Part shown: positions 46,439-55,774 of the stretch, one piece after another | How the letters are laid out: each line of letters starts with the position of its first letter | Position numbering within the stretch: position 1 is the stretch's first letter | Assembly (NCBI RefSeq): GCF_002205845.1 | Contig: NZ_NISI01000005.1 | Coordinates: forward strand, 124,001-188,000 | DNA length: 64,000 bases | Reading direction: 5' to 3' | From: Roseateles puraquae | GTDB lineage: Bacteria > Pseudomonadota > Gammaproteobacteria > Burkholderiales > Burkholderiaceae_C | Notes under the pieces: model-generated | What the model was told of the DNA's origin: nothing | The model's database searches: none | What the model saw: the letters and a program-made list of their open reading frames with translations, nothing else | Translations under genes and position numbers: made by a program

Positions 46439-47816
46439 GTCGGTCAAAAGCCACCAGCCTGACGGTGCGCAGGATGATCTGCAGGTCCAGGGCCAGCGAC
46501 CAGTTGCGCAGGTATTCCAGATCGTATTCGACACGTGCCTTCATCTTGTCGATGGTGTCGGTCTCGCCGCGCAGGCCGTTGACCTGCGCCCAGCCCGTGA
46601 TGCCCGGCTTGACCTTGTGGCGCACCATGTAGGCCTTGATGAGCTTGCGGTATTCCTCGTTGTGCGCGACCGCATGCGGGCGCGGGCCCACGATGCTCAT
46701 GCGGCCTTGCAACACGTTGATGAACTGCGGCAGTTCATCCAGCGAGGTGCGGCGGATGAACGCGCCGAAGCGGGTGATGCGCGGGTCGCCCTTGGTGGCC
46801 TGCTTGACCACGCTGCCGTTGTCCAGCGAGCGCATCGAGCGGAACTTGTAGACGATGATCTCTTCGCCGTCCAGGCCGTTGCGGCGCTGCTTGAAGATGA
46901 TGGGGCCGGGCGAGCTCAGCTTCACGCCGATCGCCACCGCCAGCAGCACGGGCGAGATCAGCACCAGGATGATTGAGGCCAGCACGATGTCGCTCAGGCG
47001 CTTCACCAGCTGGTTGGTGCCCGTGAACGGGGTTTCGCAGATGCCCACCACGGGCACGCCGTTCATGTCCTGCAGCCGGCCCTGGATGATGCTGATGCCG
47101 AACACGTCGGGCACGAAGAACAGGGAGGCGGTGGTGCCCTGCACCTGCTCCAGCAGCTGCACGATGCGCGGCTGCGAGCCCAGCGGCAGGGTGATGTAGA
47201 CCTCGCGCACGCCGTTGTCCCGCACGAAGTCGCTCAGCTGCGCCAGGGTGCCGAGCAGGGCTGAACCTGCCTCCGGGTGGAGCCGGTCACGGCTGCGGTC
47301 GTCGAAATAGCCCAGGCAGATCACGCCCTGGGCTTCGCGCAGGGCTCTTGCCACCTTGTGGCCCAGCGGCCCGGCGCCCACGATGACCGCCGTGCGGCGG
47401 GCGCTCGGGTCGCTGGCACGCCACTTCTGGATGCGCCGCCCGATCTCGATGGCGGCGATCTGCGCGATCGGCGTGACGATGCTCCACCAGATCAGGACCT
47501 GGTCGTCGAAATAGTGCAGGCTGCTCGTGGCATAGCCGCACAGCATCAGGATGCCCAGCAGCACCAGCCAGGACGACAGCACGTCCACCAGCGCGCTGGC
47601 CGGATGGTCACCAAACCGGTTGCGCCCCGGGAAGGTCAGGGCGAACACCAGCAGGCACAGCGTCAGCGCCGGGCGCATGACCGGCTCTTCGAAGTGCCCG
47701 TTCACCAGCAGAAAGGTCAGGACGATGATGCCGGGCTCAAGAAAGGCGGCAATGAGGGACTCGACCGACTGCGGTGCGCTGTAGAACGTCCTCTTGTAGC
47801 TGCGGTCCTCAAACAT
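46428..47816 (-). CDS. Undecaprenyl-phosphate glucose phosphotransferase (priming glycosyltransferase)
   Basis: A 462-residue polyisoprenyl-phosphate hexose-1-phosphate transferase. It has four N-terminal membrane segments (about 20-135), a nucleotide-sugar-like central domain (VIVGAGPLGHKVARAL, about 145), a re-entrant hydrophobic helix near 270-300, and the catalytic domain with KRLSDIVLASIILVLISPV, FKQRRNGLDGEEIIVYKFRSM, RRTSLDELPQFINVLQGRMSIVGPRPHA and KPGITGWAQVNGLRGET. It loads the first sugar-1-phosphate, probably glucose, on undecaprenyl phosphate to begin the EPS repeat unit. It is the first gene of the minus-strand operon, divergent from ubiJ across 143 bases. Confidence 0.94.
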   Translation of the reverse strand: MFEDRSYKRTFYSAPQSVESLIAAFLEPGIIVLTFLLVNGHFEEPVMRPALTLCLLVFALTFPGRNRFGDHPASALVDVLSSWLVLLGILMLCGYATSSLHYFDDQVLIWWSIVTPIAQIAAIEIGRRIQKWRASDPSARRTAVIVGAGPLGHKVARALREAQGVICLGYFDDRSRDRLHPEAGSALLGTLAQLSDFVRDNGVREVYITLPLGSQPRIVQLLEQVQGTTASLFFVPDVFGISIIQGRLQDMNGVPVVGICETPFTGTNQLVKRLSDIVLASIILVLISPVLLAVAIGVKLSSPGPIIFKQRRNGLDGEEIIVYKFRSMRSLDNGSVVKQATKGDPRITRFGAFIRRTSLDELPQFINVLQGRMSIVGPRPHAVAHNEEYRKLIKAYMVRHKVKPGITGWAQVNGLRGETDTIDKMKARVEYDLEYLRNWSLALDLQIILRTVRLVAFDRHAY

Positions 47817-47959
47817 CGTGGCGGGTCATTTGAGCCTCGGGCCCGCGGTGCGGAGCAGGGGCAGGGGCAGGGGAAACGAGGGGGGATTCTGTACCAACAA
47901 TATTGGGGAACATGGTGACGACGTCCCTTGTTCAGGGTCCGCTGCCTACAATCTTGCGC
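47817..47959. promoter_or_regulatory. Divergent promoter region between the EPS minus-strand operon and ubiJ
   Basis: These 143 bases serve the phosphotransferase operon (minus) and ubiJ-ubiB (plus). An AT-rich island around 47894-47910 contains the perfect palindrome CAATATTG (47898-47905), striking in this GC-rich sequence and a possible operator or -10 region for the minus-strand operon. On the plus strand TACAAT at 47947-47952 resembles a -10 box but lies only 7 bases before the ubiJ ATG, which would give a leaderless or nearly leaderless transcript. No clear -35 was seen. Confidence 0.4.
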
Positions 47960-48508
47960 ATGTCTTCACCCTGGCCCCTGCCTCCCTTGCCGTCTCTGTC
48001 GCCGCTGCTGATGCCGGCCCTGCAGGACCGCCTCGTGCTGCTGATCAACCATGTGGTGTCGCGCGAGCCGATTGCCGCGCAGCGCCTGCGGCCCCTGGCG
48101 GGGCGGGGCCTGACGGTCCATCTGGCCGGCTGGCCGGGGCTGTTGCCGCCTGCGCCGGATTTGATACTGGGTGTGACAGCGGCCGGCCTGTTCGAGCGGC
48201 TGGAAGTGCCGCCGCCGGGCGCGGGGGGGCTGCGCGTGGAGATCGACGCCTCCAACCCGGCACGTCTGGCGCTGGGGGCCCTGAGCGGGGATGCCCCCTC
48301 GGTCAGCGTCCAGGGTGATGCCGCCTTCGCAGGCGAGATGCACTGGTTGATGGACAACCTGCGCTGGGACATCGAGGACGACCTGGCCGGCATCGTCGGC
48401 CCGATGCCGGCGCGCCAGCTGGCCCAGTTCGGGCGCGCGCTGCGCCGCAGCCTGTCGGGCGTGGCCGCCCGTTTTGCGACCGCCACGACCCCCGGCAGCG
48501 GCGCATGA
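47960..48508 (+). CDS. ubiJ: UbiJ-like ubiquinone biosynthesis accessory factor (SCP2 domain)
   Basis: A 182-residue protein with an N-terminal lipid-binding SCP2-like domain (about 25-120; [40 protein letters not shown]) and a helical C-terminus with [13 protein letters not shown] (about 132-144) that is typical of UbiJ. UbiJ with UbiK supports the Ubi enzyme complex, probably by holding the ubiquinone intermediate. Its stop overlaps the ubiB start (ATGA), the usual pairing. The start is taken as the ATG at 47960; the frame is open to 47903 but the added residues lie in the promoter region. Confidence 0.88.
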   Translation: MSSPWPLPPLPSLSPLLMPALQDRLVLLINHVVSREPIAAQRLRPLAGRGLTVHLAGWPGLLPPAPDLILGVTAAGLFERLEVPPPGAGGLRVEIDASNPARLALGALSGDAPSVSVQGDAAFAGEMHWLMDNLRWDIEDDLAGIVGPMPARQLAQFGRALRRSLSGVAARFATATTPGSGA

Positions 48509-50067
48509 GGTTCGTCTCGCGGCTGCTGTTCATCCTCTGGACGGTCTGGCGCTTCGGCCTGGATGACCTGGCGCTGTCGGGGCTGAGCCACCGGCGTTTC
48601 CAGATCCTGAGGCGCCTGACTCGCCTGGGGCGGCGCTGGCAGGAGCCGCGTGGCGTGCGCCTTCGCCTGGCGCTGGAAGGCCTGGGCCCCATCTTCGTGA
48701 AGTTTGGCCAGGTGCTGTCCACCCGGCGCGACCTGCTGCCCGAGGACGTGGCCCTGGAGCTGGCCAAGCTGCAGGACCGCGTGCCGCCTTTCCCGGCCGC
48801 GCTGTCTCGCGAGTTGGTGGAGCGTGCCTTCGGCCGGCCGCTGGAGGCGCTGTTTGCGACGTTTGATGCCGAGCCGGTGGCCAGCGCCAGCATCGCCCAG
48901 GTGCATTTCGCCACCCTGCAGGACGGCCGCGAAGTCGCCGTGAAGGTGCTGCGCCCAGGCATGCTGGACGTCATCGACGACGACCTGGCCCTGATGCGTC
49001 AGCTGGCGGTGTGGATCGAGCGCTTCTCCAGCGACGGCCGGCGCCTGAAGCCCCGCGAGGTGGTCGCCGAGTTCGACATCTACCTGCACGACGAACTCGA
49101 CCTGGTGCGCGAGGCCGCCAACGCGGCCCAGCTGCGCCGCAACATGGACGGCTTGAACCTCGTCATGGTGCCCGAGATGCACTGGGACCTGTGCAGCCCG
49201 GCCGTCATCGTCATGGAGCGCATGAAGGGGGTGCCCATCTCCCAGCGCGCCGTGCTGGAGGAAGCGGGCATCGACATCAAGAAGCTGGCGCGCGACGGCG
49301 TGACCATCTTCTTCACCCAGGTCTTCCGCGACGGGTTCTTTCACGCCGACATGCACCCGGGCAACATCCAGGTGAGCCTGGCGCCCGAGACCTTTGGCCG
49401 CTACATCGCGCTGGACTTCGGCATCATCGGCACGCTGACCGAGGTGGACAAGGACTACCTCGCGCAGAACTTCATTGCCTTCTTCCAGCGCGACTACAAG
49501 CGTGTGGCCGAGCTCCACATCGCCTCGGGCTGGGTGCCGCCCGAGACCCGCGTGGATGCACTGGAGAGCGCTGTGCGGGCGGTGTGCGAGCCGCATTTCG
49601 ACCGCCCGCTGAAGGACATCTCCCTCGGCCAGGTGCTGATGCGGCTGTTCCAGACCTCACGCCGCTTCAATGTCGAGATCCAGCCGCAGCTCGTGCTGCT
49701 GCAAAAGACGCTGCTCAACGTCGAGGGCCTGGGCCGCCAGCTCGACCCCGAGCTGGACCTCTGGGCCACGGCCAAGCCTTTCCTGGAGCGCTGGATGCAG
49801 GAGCAGGTGGGCTGGCCCGCCTTCAACCGCCAGATCATGAAAGAAGCGCCGCGCTTCGCCCAGCTCATTCCCGAACTGCCGCGCCTGCTGCACGACGCCC
49901 TGAAGCAGCAGGCCCGCCGCGGTGGCGACGATGAACTGCGCGCGCTGGTGCGCGAGTTGCGCAGCACCAACCGGCTGCTGTCCAGCCTGCTGTGGGGCGC
50001 TGGCGGCTTTGCGCTGGGCATCACCCTTGCTTGGCTTGCACTGCGCTTTCTGAATCTGGGCCTCTAG
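48505..50067 (+). CDS. ubiB: UbiB, ubiquinone biosynthesis ABC1/ADCK-like kinase family protein
   Basis: A 520-residue atypical kinase-like ATPase needed for coenzyme Q synthesis. The diagnostic KxGQ motif is Lys66-Phe-Gly-Gln69 within [26 protein letters not shown] gives the ATP-binding lysine region, HADMHPGN begins at His280 and the metal-binding DFGIIG at Asp304. Two C-terminal hydrophobic segments (about 495-520) anchor it in the inner membrane. It is coupled to ubiJ and would work with UbiE, which lies 34 kb upstream on the far side of the EPS locus. Confidence 0.97.
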   Translation: MRFVSRLLFILWTVWRFGLDDLALSGLSHRRFQILRRLTRLGRRWQEPRGVRLRLALEGLGPIFVKFGQVLSTRRDLLPEDVALELAKLQDRVPPFPAALSRELVERAFGRPLEALFATFDAEPVASASIAQVHFATLQDGREVAVKVLRPGMLDVIDDDLALMRQLAVWIERFSSDGRRLKPREVVAEFDIYLHDELDLVREAANAAQLRRNMDGLNLVMVPEMHWDLCSPAVIVMERMKGVPISQRAVLEEAGIDIKKLARDGVTIFFTQVFRDGFFHADMHPGNIQVSLAPETFGRYIALDFGIIGTLTEVDKDYLAQNFIAFFQRDYKRVAELHIASGWVPPETRVDALESAVRAVCEPHFDRPLKDISLGQVLMRLFQTSRRFNVEIQPQLVLLQKTLLNVEGLGRQLDPELDLWATAKPFLERWMQEQVGWPAFNRQIMKEAPRFAQLIPELPRLLHDALKQQARRGGDDELRALVRELRSTNRLLSSLLWGAGGFALGITLAWLALRFLNLGL

Positions 50068-50141
50068 ATCCTGGCCGGGCCGCAGGGCGGCGGGGCCTTC
50101 ATAATCCGCGCCTAATTTTCCGGCCCCCTCGTCCTGACGCC

Positions 50142-51605
50142 ATGAACACCACGCTGATCGTTTTCGTCGTGCTCTACCTGCTCGGCACGCTCGCCATCGG
50201 CGTCTGGGCCGGCACCCGGGTCAAGAACACCAGCGATTTCGCGGTGGCCGGCCGCAGCCTGCCGCTGATCATGGTCATCACGACCACCTTCGCGACCTGG
50301 TTTGGTGCCGAGACCGTGATGGGCATCCCGGCCAAGTTCGTGCAGGGCGGCCTGAACGCCATCATCGAAGACCCCTTCGGCGCCGGCCTGTGCCTGGTGC
50401 TGGTGGGTGCCTTCTTTGCCGCCAAGCTCTACCAGAAGAACCTGCTGACCATCGGCGACTTCTACCGCCAGCGCTACGGCAAGGGCGTCGAGATCTTCTG
50501 CTCCCTGGCCATCATCCTGAGCTACCTCGGCTGGGTGGCCGCACAGGTGACGGCCCTGGGCCTGGTGTTCAACATCCTGACCAACGGCGCCATGAGCCCG
50601 CAGACCGGCATGATCGTCGGCCTGCTGGCGGTGCTGATCTACGTGGTCATCGGCGGCTTCCTGGCCGTGGCCTGGACCGACTTCATCCAGATGATCGTGC
50701 TGGTCATCGGGCTGAGCGTCATCGCGGTGTTCTCGGCCGACCTCGCTGGCGGCGCCGGTGTGGTGCTGAACCTGGCGGCCTCCAAGGACCTGGGCAAGTT
50801 CCTGCCCGAACCCAGCTTCACGCAGATCGCGATGTTCCTGGGCGCGGCGCTGACCATGATGCTGGGCTCCATCCCGCAGCAGGACGTGTTCCAGCGCGTC
50901 ATGTCCGCCAAGGACGCCAAGACCGCCCAGCGCGGCGCCATCATCGGCGGCTTCAGCTACATCGCCTTCGCCTTCGTGCCAATGTTCATCGTGCTGGCCG
51001 CCGTGGCCGTCATGGGCGACAAGGCGCTGGACCTGGCCCAGAACGACTACCAGCGCGTGCTGCCCACCTTCATCATGGGCCACATGCCGCTGCTGATGCA
51101 GATCCTCTTCTTCGGCGCGCTGCTGTCGGCCATCAAGAGCACCTCGTCGGCCACGCTGCTGGCGCCCACCACCAGCTTCGTCGAGAACATCCTGAAGCAG
51201 ATCCGCCCCGGCATGAGCGACCGCCAGCAGCTGGTGGCCATGCGGGTGACGCTGGTCATCTTCGCGGCCTGCGTGCTGGCCTACTCCATCGCGCTGCAGG
51301 GCACGCCCATCTATGAAATGGTGAGCGCGGCCTACCAGGTGACGCTGGTGGCGGCGTTCGTGCCGCTGGTGTTCGGGCTGTACTGGTCGCGCGCCACGAC
51401 CCAAGGCGCCATCTTCTCGATCTTTGCCGGCATCGCGGTCTGGGTGGCCTACTTCCCGCAGGTCACCACCTGGGGTGAGTTCTTTCCGGGCCAGCTGGCC
51501 GGCCTCATCGCGGCCCTGATCGGCATGCTGGTCGGCTCGCTGATGCCGCAGATCCTGACCAACCGCCACGAGCACGTCAGCCACCATCTGCAGCCGCATC
51601 CGTGA
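50142..51605 (+). CDS. Sodium:solute symporter family transporter
   Basis: A 487-residue inner-membrane protein with about 13 hydrophobic segments, of the SSS/LeuT-fold family (relatives of PutP, PanF and acetate permeases). Signature parts include FAVAGRSLPLIMVITTTFATWFGAETVMGIP, a glycine-rich ADLAGGAGVVL, and GSIPQQDVFQRVMSAKDAKTAQRGAIIGG, the conserved SSS block after segment 7. The substrate cannot be assigned. The C-terminus is His-rich (HEHVSHHLQPHP). The start is the ATG at 50142; a longer open frame to the left overlaps ubiB. Confidence 0.92.
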   Translation: MNTTLIVFVVLYLLGTLAIGVWAGTRVKNTSDFAVAGRSLPLIMVITTTFATWFGAETVMGIPAKFVQGGLNAIIEDPFGAGLCLVLVGAFFAAKLYQKNLLTIGDFYRQRYGKGVEIFCSLAIILSYLGWVAAQVTALGLVFNILTNGAMSPQTGMIVGLLAVLIYVVIGGFLAVAWTDFIQMIVLVIGLSVIAVFSADLAGGAGVVLNLAASKDLGKFLPEPSFTQIAMFLGAALTMMLGSIPQQDVFQRVMSAKDAKTAQRGAIIGGFSYIAFAFVPMFIVLAAVAVMGDKALDLAQNDYQRVLPTFIMGHMPLLMQILFFGALLSAIKSTSSATLLAPTTSFVENILKQIRPGMSDRQQLVAMRVTLVIFAACVLAYSIALQGTPIYEMVSAAYQVTLVAAFVPLVFGLYWSRATTQGAIFSIFAGIAVWVAYFPQVTTWGEFFPGQLAGLIAALIGMLVGSLMPQILTNRHEHVSHHLQPHP

Positions 51606-51618
51606 ACTGTTGGCCCCC

Positions 51619-51655
51619 GGGCCAAGGCGTACCTTGGCCCGCCCCCCGAGGGGGC
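51619..51655. repeat. Tandem GC-rich hairpins (REP-like)
   Basis: A perfect 9-bp stem GGGCCAAGG/CCTTGGCCC (51619-51627 with 51632-51640, loop CGTA) is followed at once by GCCCCC/GGGGGC (51641-51646 with 51650-51655, loop CGA). It lies 14 bases after the symporter stop. Without a T tract it looks more like an extragenic palindrome of the kind dispersed in Burkholderiales genomes than a classical terminator, though it may end transcription. Confidence 0.6.
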
Positions 51656-51783
51656 GGCGATGCTCGCGGCCTCTAGCCGCTCGCACATCGCCGGCCGGGC
51701 CGGCTTGGGGCGGCCCGGCGCTCGGCCCGATGACACGGGCGCGCCTCATTTGGGCTGCCGGGGCTTGAAGCCGGCCCGGTGGC

Positions 51784-51789
51784 CCTAAA
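51784..51789 (+). promoter_or_regulatory. Candidate -10 box (TAAAAT) upstream of the FmdB-like gene
   Basis: TAAAAT lies 36 bases before the ATG at 51826; TTGAAG, 15 bases upstream of it (51763-51768), is a plausible but closely spaced -35. It would drive the FmdB and DUF502 genes. Confidence 0.4.
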
Positions 51790-51825
51790 ATCGCGGGTTT
51801 TGCCCAACCCACCTTTTGCACCACC

Positions 51826-52152
51826 ATGCCCATCTACGCCTATCGCTGCAGCGCCTGTGGCCATGCCAAGGACGTGCTGCAAAAGCTTTCTGATGCCCCG
51901 CTGACCACCTGCCCCGCCTGTGGCGCGGACGCCTTCGGCAAGCAGGTGACGGCCGCCGGCTTCCAGCTCAAGGGCTCCGGCTGGTATGTGACCGACTTCC
52001 GCGGCGGCAGCGGCGGAGCCGCCGCCGCCACAGGCGCGGCCGCCCCGGCGGCCAGTGCCGAGCCGGCCAAGTCGGAGTCCAGCACCAGCAGCGCGAGTGA
52101 GGCCTCCACCTCGTCGTCTACGCCCTGCGGCGGCTCCTGCGCTTGCCACTGA
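51826..52152 (+). CDS. FmdB family zinc-ribbon protein
   Basis: A 108-residue protein with a zinc ribbon made by Cys8-x2-Cys11 and Cys29-x2-Cys32 (MPIYAYRCSACG, CPACG) and the conserved KGSGWYVTDFR segment. The rest is Gly/Ala/Ser-rich and ends in CGGSCACH, a possible second metal site. FmdB proteins are small putative regulators; their role is poorly defined. It precedes DUF502 and aspS, a gene order I recall from many Betaproteobacteria. Its end overlaps the open frame of the next gene by a few codons. Confidence 0.9.
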   Translation: MPIYAYRCSACGHAKDVLQKLSDAPLTTCPACGADAFGKQVTAAGFQLKGSGWYVTDFRGGSGGAAAATGAAAPAASAEPAKSESSTSSASEASTSSSTPCGGSCACH

Positions 52153-52163
52153 ATCGGGTCGAC

Positions 52164-52835
52164 GTGGGCGCTTCCCTTCGCAAATACCTCGTTGCCGGCC
52201 TGCTGGTCTGGCTGCCGCTGGCCATCACCGTGTGGGTGCTGGGCCAGGCCCTGGACGTCGTCAACGGCGTCTTTGGTTCCCTGCTGACGGCCCTGACCCT
52301 GGTGCTGCCGAGCTCCTGGCGCGAAGGGCTGCTCGGCCTGCAGCATGTGCCCGGCCTGGGTTTGGTCATCGTGGCCGGCGGCTTGCTGGCCACCGGCGTG
52401 TTCGTGGCCAACATCTTCGGCCAGTGGCTGCTGACGCAGTGGGACCGCCTGATGTCCCACATTCCCATCGTCAAGAGCATCTACAGCTCGGTCAAGCAGG
52501 TCTCGGACACCCTGTTCTCGAGCAGCGGCAATGCCTTCCGCGAGGCGGTGCTCGTGCAGTACCCGCGCGCCGGCAGCTGGACCATCGCCTTCGTGACCGG
52601 CACGCCCAGCGGCGAGGTGGCCTGCCACCTCGACGGCGAGCACACCAGCGTGTACGTGCCCACCACGCCCAACCCCACCTCCGGTTTCTTCCTCATCGTC
52701 CCCACGGCCGACATCCGGCCGCTGCAGATGTCGGTGGACGAGGCCTTGAAATACATCATCTCCATGGGCACGGTGGCGCCGCTGACCCAGCCCGACACGC
52801 CCTGCGCGCCGGCAGACGCGGGCCGAAATCCCTAG
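52164..52835 (+). CDS. DUF502 family membrane protein
   Basis: A 223-residue protein with two transmembrane segments (about 8-30 and 62-85). The conserved LRKYLVAGLLVWLPLAITVWVL, PGLGLVIVAGGLLATGVFVANIFG, IPIVKSIYSSVKQVSDTLFS and FFLIVPTADIRPLQMSVDEALKYIISMG identify DUF502, a widespread bacterial family of unknown function. The start is uncertain: GTG at 52164 gives the usual short N-terminus, while TTG at 52143 would overlap the FmdB-like gene. Aspartyl-tRNA synthetase follows after 96 bases. Confidence 0.88.
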   Translation: MGASLRKYLVAGLLVWLPLAITVWVLGQALDVVNGVFGSLLTALTLVLPSSWREGLLGLQHVPGLGLVIVAGGLLATGVFVANIFGQWLLTQWDRLMSHIPIVKSIYSSVKQVSDTLFSSSGNAFREAVLVQYPRAGSWTIAFVTGTPSGEVACHLDGEHTSVYVPTTPNPTSGFFLIVPTADIRPLQMSVDEALKYIISMGTVAPLTQPDTPCAPADAGRNP

Positions 52836-52931
52836 GGTTGGACGCCCCGGCCCGCGTCCAATCCTGAGAGCCGAACGAGCTCATCCGCGCCTCCTCAAAA
52901 ACATCCCCCAAGAAGAATCCGGAGTAATTCC

Positions 52932-54725
52932 ATGCGTACCTGCTATGCCGGCCAAGTCAGCGAGAAGCTGCTCGACCAGACCGTGACCCTGATGGGCTGG
53001 GCCCACCGTCGCCGTGACCACGGCGGCGTCATCTTCATCGACCTGCGCGACCGCGAAGGCCTCGTCCAGGTCGTCTGCGACCCCGACCGCCCTGACATGT
53101 TCAAGGTGGCGGAAGACGTGCGCAGCGAGTTCTGCCTGAAGATCGTCGGCAAGGTGCGCGCGCGCCCGGCCGGCACCGAGAACGCCAACCTCGTGTCCGG
53201 CAAGGTCGAGGTGCTGTGCCACGAGATCGAGGTGCTGAACCCGTCGGTGCCCATTCCCTTCCAGATCGACGAGGACAACCTCTCCGAGACGACCCGCCTC
53301 ACGCACCGCGTGCTGGACCTGCGCCGCCCCTACATGCAGAACAACCTCATGCTGCGCTACAAGGTGGCGATGGAGGTGCGCAAGTTCCTGGATGAGCACG
53401 GCTTCGTCGACATCGAGACGCCCATGCTCACCAAGAGCACGCCCGAAGGCGCGCGCGACTACCTCGTGCCCAGCCGCGTGCATGACGGCCACTTCTTCGC
53501 GCTGCCGCAGTCGCCCCAGCTCTTCAAGCAGCTGCTGATGGTGGCGGGCTTCGACCGCTACTACCAGATCACCAAGTGCTTCCGCGACGAGGACCTGCGC
53601 GCTGACCGCCAGCCCGAGTTCACGCAGATCGATATCGAGACCTCCTTCCTGACCGAAGAAGAGATCCGCTCGATGTTCGAGGGCATGATCCGCCACGTCT
53701 TCCGCAAGACGATGAACGTCGAGCTGGGCGACTACCCGGTCATGAAGTACGCCGAGGCCATGCACCGCTTCGGTTCGGACAAGCCCGACCTGCGCGTGAA
53801 GCTCGAGTTCACCGAGCTGACCGACGCCATGACCACCGTCGACTTCAAGGTGTTCAGCGGCCCGGCCACCACGCCGGGCGGCCGTGTCGTGGCCCTGCGC
53901 GTGCCGGGTGGCGCCGCCATGAGCCGTGGCGAGATCGACGCCTACACCGAGTTCGTGAAGATCTACGGCGCCAAGGGCCTGGCCTGGATCAAGGTCAACG
54001 AAGTGGCCAAGGGCCGCGAAGGCCTGCAGTCGCCCATCGTCAAGAACCTGCACGACGAGGCCGTGGCCGAGGTGCTCAAGCGCACCGGCGCCCAGGACGG
54101 CGACCTACTGTTCTTCGGTGCCGACAAGGCCAAGATCGTCAACGACGCCATTGGCGCGCTGCGCCTGAAGATCGGCCACAGCGAGTTCGGCAAGGCAGCC
54201 GGCCTGTTCGACGACCGCTGGGCGCCGCTGTGGGTGGTCGACTTCCCGATGTTCGAGTTCGACGACGAAGCCAACCGCTGGAACGCCGTGCACCACCCGT
54301 TCACCGCGCCGAAGGACGGCCATGAAGACTTCATGACCACCGACCCCGGCAAGTGCGTGGCCAAGGCCTACGACATGGTGCTCAACGGCTGGGAGCTGGG
54401 CGGCGGCTCGGTGCGTATCCACCGCGCCGAAGTGCAGGCCAAGGTGTTCGACGCGCTGAACATCGGCCCGGAAGACCAGCGCATCAAGTTCGGCTTCCTG
54501 CTGGACGCACTGCAGTACGGCGCGCCCCCGCACGGCGGCCTGGCCTTCGGCCTGGATCGCCTGGTCACGCTGATGACCAAGGCCGAGTCCATCCGGGACG
54601 TGATCGCCTTCCCCAAGACCCAGCGTGCCCAGTGCCTGCTGACCGGCGCCCCGTCGCTGGTCGACGAGAAGCAGCTGCGCGAACTTCACATCCGCCTGCG
54701 CAACGTGCAGCCGGCCGCGCAGTAA
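52932..54725 (+). CDS. aspS: Aspartyl-tRNA synthetase, probably non-discriminating (Asp/Asn)
   Basis: A 597-residue class IIb synthetase that charges tRNA with aspartate. It has the anticodon-binding OB domain (1 to about 105), class II motif 2 ([24 protein letters not shown] near 215-238), the bacterial GAD insertion (about 300-420) and motif 3 ([11 protein letters not shown], about 535). His30 in RRRDHGG, together with Gly81, matches the residues that relax anticodon discrimination in Pseudomonas aeruginosa AspRS. The enzyme therefore probably also makes Asp-tRNA(Asn) for GatCAB amidation. A strong terminator follows. Confidence 0.97.
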   Translation: MRTCYAGQVSEKLLDQTVTLMGWAHRRRDHGGVIFIDLRDREGLVQVVCDPDRPDMFKVAEDVRSEFCLKIVGKVRARPAGTENANLVSGKVEVLCHEIEVLNPSVPIPFQIDEDNLSETTRLTHRVLDLRRPYMQNNLMLRYKVAMEVRKFLDEHGFVDIETPMLTKSTPEGARDYLVPSRVHDGHFFALPQSPQLFKQLLMVAGFDRYYQITKCFRDEDLRADRQPEFTQIDIETSFLTEEEIRSMFEGMIRHVFRKTMNVELGDYPVMKYAEAMHRFGSDKPDLRVKLEFTELTDAMTTVDFKVFSGPATTPGGRVVALRVPGGAAMSRGEIDAYTEFVKIYGAKGLAWIKVNEVAKGREGLQSPIVKNLHDEAVAEVLKRTGAQDGDLLFFGADKAKIVNDAIGALRLKIGHSEFGKAAGLFDDRWAPLWVVDFPMFEFDDEANRWNAVHHPFTAPKDGHEDFMTTDPGKCVAKAYDMVLNGWELGGGSVRIHRAEVQAKVFDALNIGPEDQRIKFGFLLDALQYGAPPHGGLAFGLDRLVTLMTKAESIRDVIAFPKTQRAQCLLTGAPSLVDEKQLRELHIRLRNVQPAAQ

Positions 54726-54744
54726 ACCGCCGCTGCCTGACGAG

Positions 54745-54767
54745 AACCCCGCTTCGGCGGGGTTTTT
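54745..54767 (+). terminator. Intrinsic terminator of aspS
   Basis: An 8-bp stem AACCCCGC/GCGGGGTT (54745-54752 with 54757-54764) closed by the stable TTCG tetraloop and running into five T (54763-54767), 20 bases after the aspS stop. Confidence 0.95.
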
Positions 54768-54879
54768 CGTTCTTGGAGGCCCCCACCCAGTCGAGGGTGA
54801 AACTCACGCCGCCCTGTCCCTTCTTCCGAGGTCAAGCGCGGCCGACGCCCGAGGCAGACTTCGGTCCGGTTTCACCGAC

Positions 54880-55686
54880 ATGACCCGCATGACCCTCCGC
54901 CCCCTCGCCCTCATCGGCCTTGCCGCCCTCCTCACCGCCTGCGGCAAATCGTCCACCTCGCTCGGCGAAGGCGGCTCCGTCATCAGCGGCTCGGCCGGCC
55001 CTGCAGGCGCGCACAAGGCCAGCCGTGAGCTGGTGAAGTGCGATGCGCCGGTGGCGACGATGGCCCTGGTCGAGAACCCCAATGGCTACAGCTATTCCAG
55101 CAGCTACCAGCTGCCCTCCAGCCCGGTGCCGCTGGTGCGTTTGCTGGCGCAGCAGAGCGGGTGCTTTCGCGTGGTGGACCGTGCCGCTGGCCTGAAGGCC
55201 ACCGTGCGGGAGCAGGAGCTGAAGGAGGCGGGCATCCTGCGCCAGGAGGGCAACACGGTGCACAAGGGCAAGGGCTACGAGGCGCAGTACAGCCTCACCC
55301 CGAGCCTCACCTTCAGCGAGCAGGACGCCGGGCGCCAGATCGGCGGGCTGATGCAGGCCATTCCCTTCCTGAACAAGCTCGTCGGGGCGGCGGAGCATGT
55401 GAAGCTCAAGCAGGCCCAGGCCGCGCTGCTGCTGACCGACAACGAGACCACCGAGCAGATCGCCGCCGCCACCGGCTCGGTGGAAGTGGCCGACCTCGGC
55501 GTGGGCGGCGCCGTGGTGGGCAAGCTCGGCGGCGCGGCCGGCGCGGGGTGGAGCAACTCCAACGAAGGCAAGGTGATCGCGGCCGCCTTCCTGGACGCGC
55601 ACAACCAGCTCGTCGCCCAGGTGCGCGAGCTGCAGGCCAAGGCCCTGCCGCCGCCAGTGGCCACGCGCAAGGCGCAAGGCGGCTGA
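54880..55686 (+). CDS. Lipoprotein with CsgG/HfaB-like domain
   Basis: A 268-residue predicted lipoprotein with signal peptide and lipobox LTAC (Cys21). The body contains LVRLLAQQSGCFRVVDRAAGLKATVREQELKEAG (about 84-117) and YSLTPSLTFSEQD, close in pattern to CsgG/HfaB proteins that build outer-membrane secretion pores or surface anchors. A Gly/Ala-rich hydrophobic stretch (about 205-230) could insert in a membrane. The partners needed for curli (csgA, B, E, F) are absent, so a curli role is unlikely. The gene lies between aspS and an NPP1-like gene, outside any recognised operon. Confidence 0.65.
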   Translation: MTRMTLRPLALIGLAALLTACGKSSTSLGEGGSVISGSAGPAGAHKASRELVKCDAPVATMALVENPNGYSYSSSYQLPSSPVPLVRLLAQQSGCFRVVDRAAGLKATVREQELKEAGILRQEGNTVHKGKGYEAQYSLTPSLTFSEQDAGRQIGGLMQAIPFLNKLVGAAEHVKLKQAQAALLLTDNETTEQIAAATGSVEVADLGVGGAVVGKLGGAAGAGWSNSNEGKVIAAAFLDAHNQLVAQVRELQAKALPPPVATRKAQGG

Positions 55687-55774
55687 CCCTCGCGGCGCGG
55701 TCACGGCGCCGACACGCACTCGACACGCGGCGCTGCCAGAGTGCCGGCTGGTTTTGACCTTGCCGGAGACATCG

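Noticed and set aside
54880-55686. Curli secretion operon
   Set aside because: Only a CsgG-like lipoprotein is present; no csgA, B, E or F homologue is nearby.
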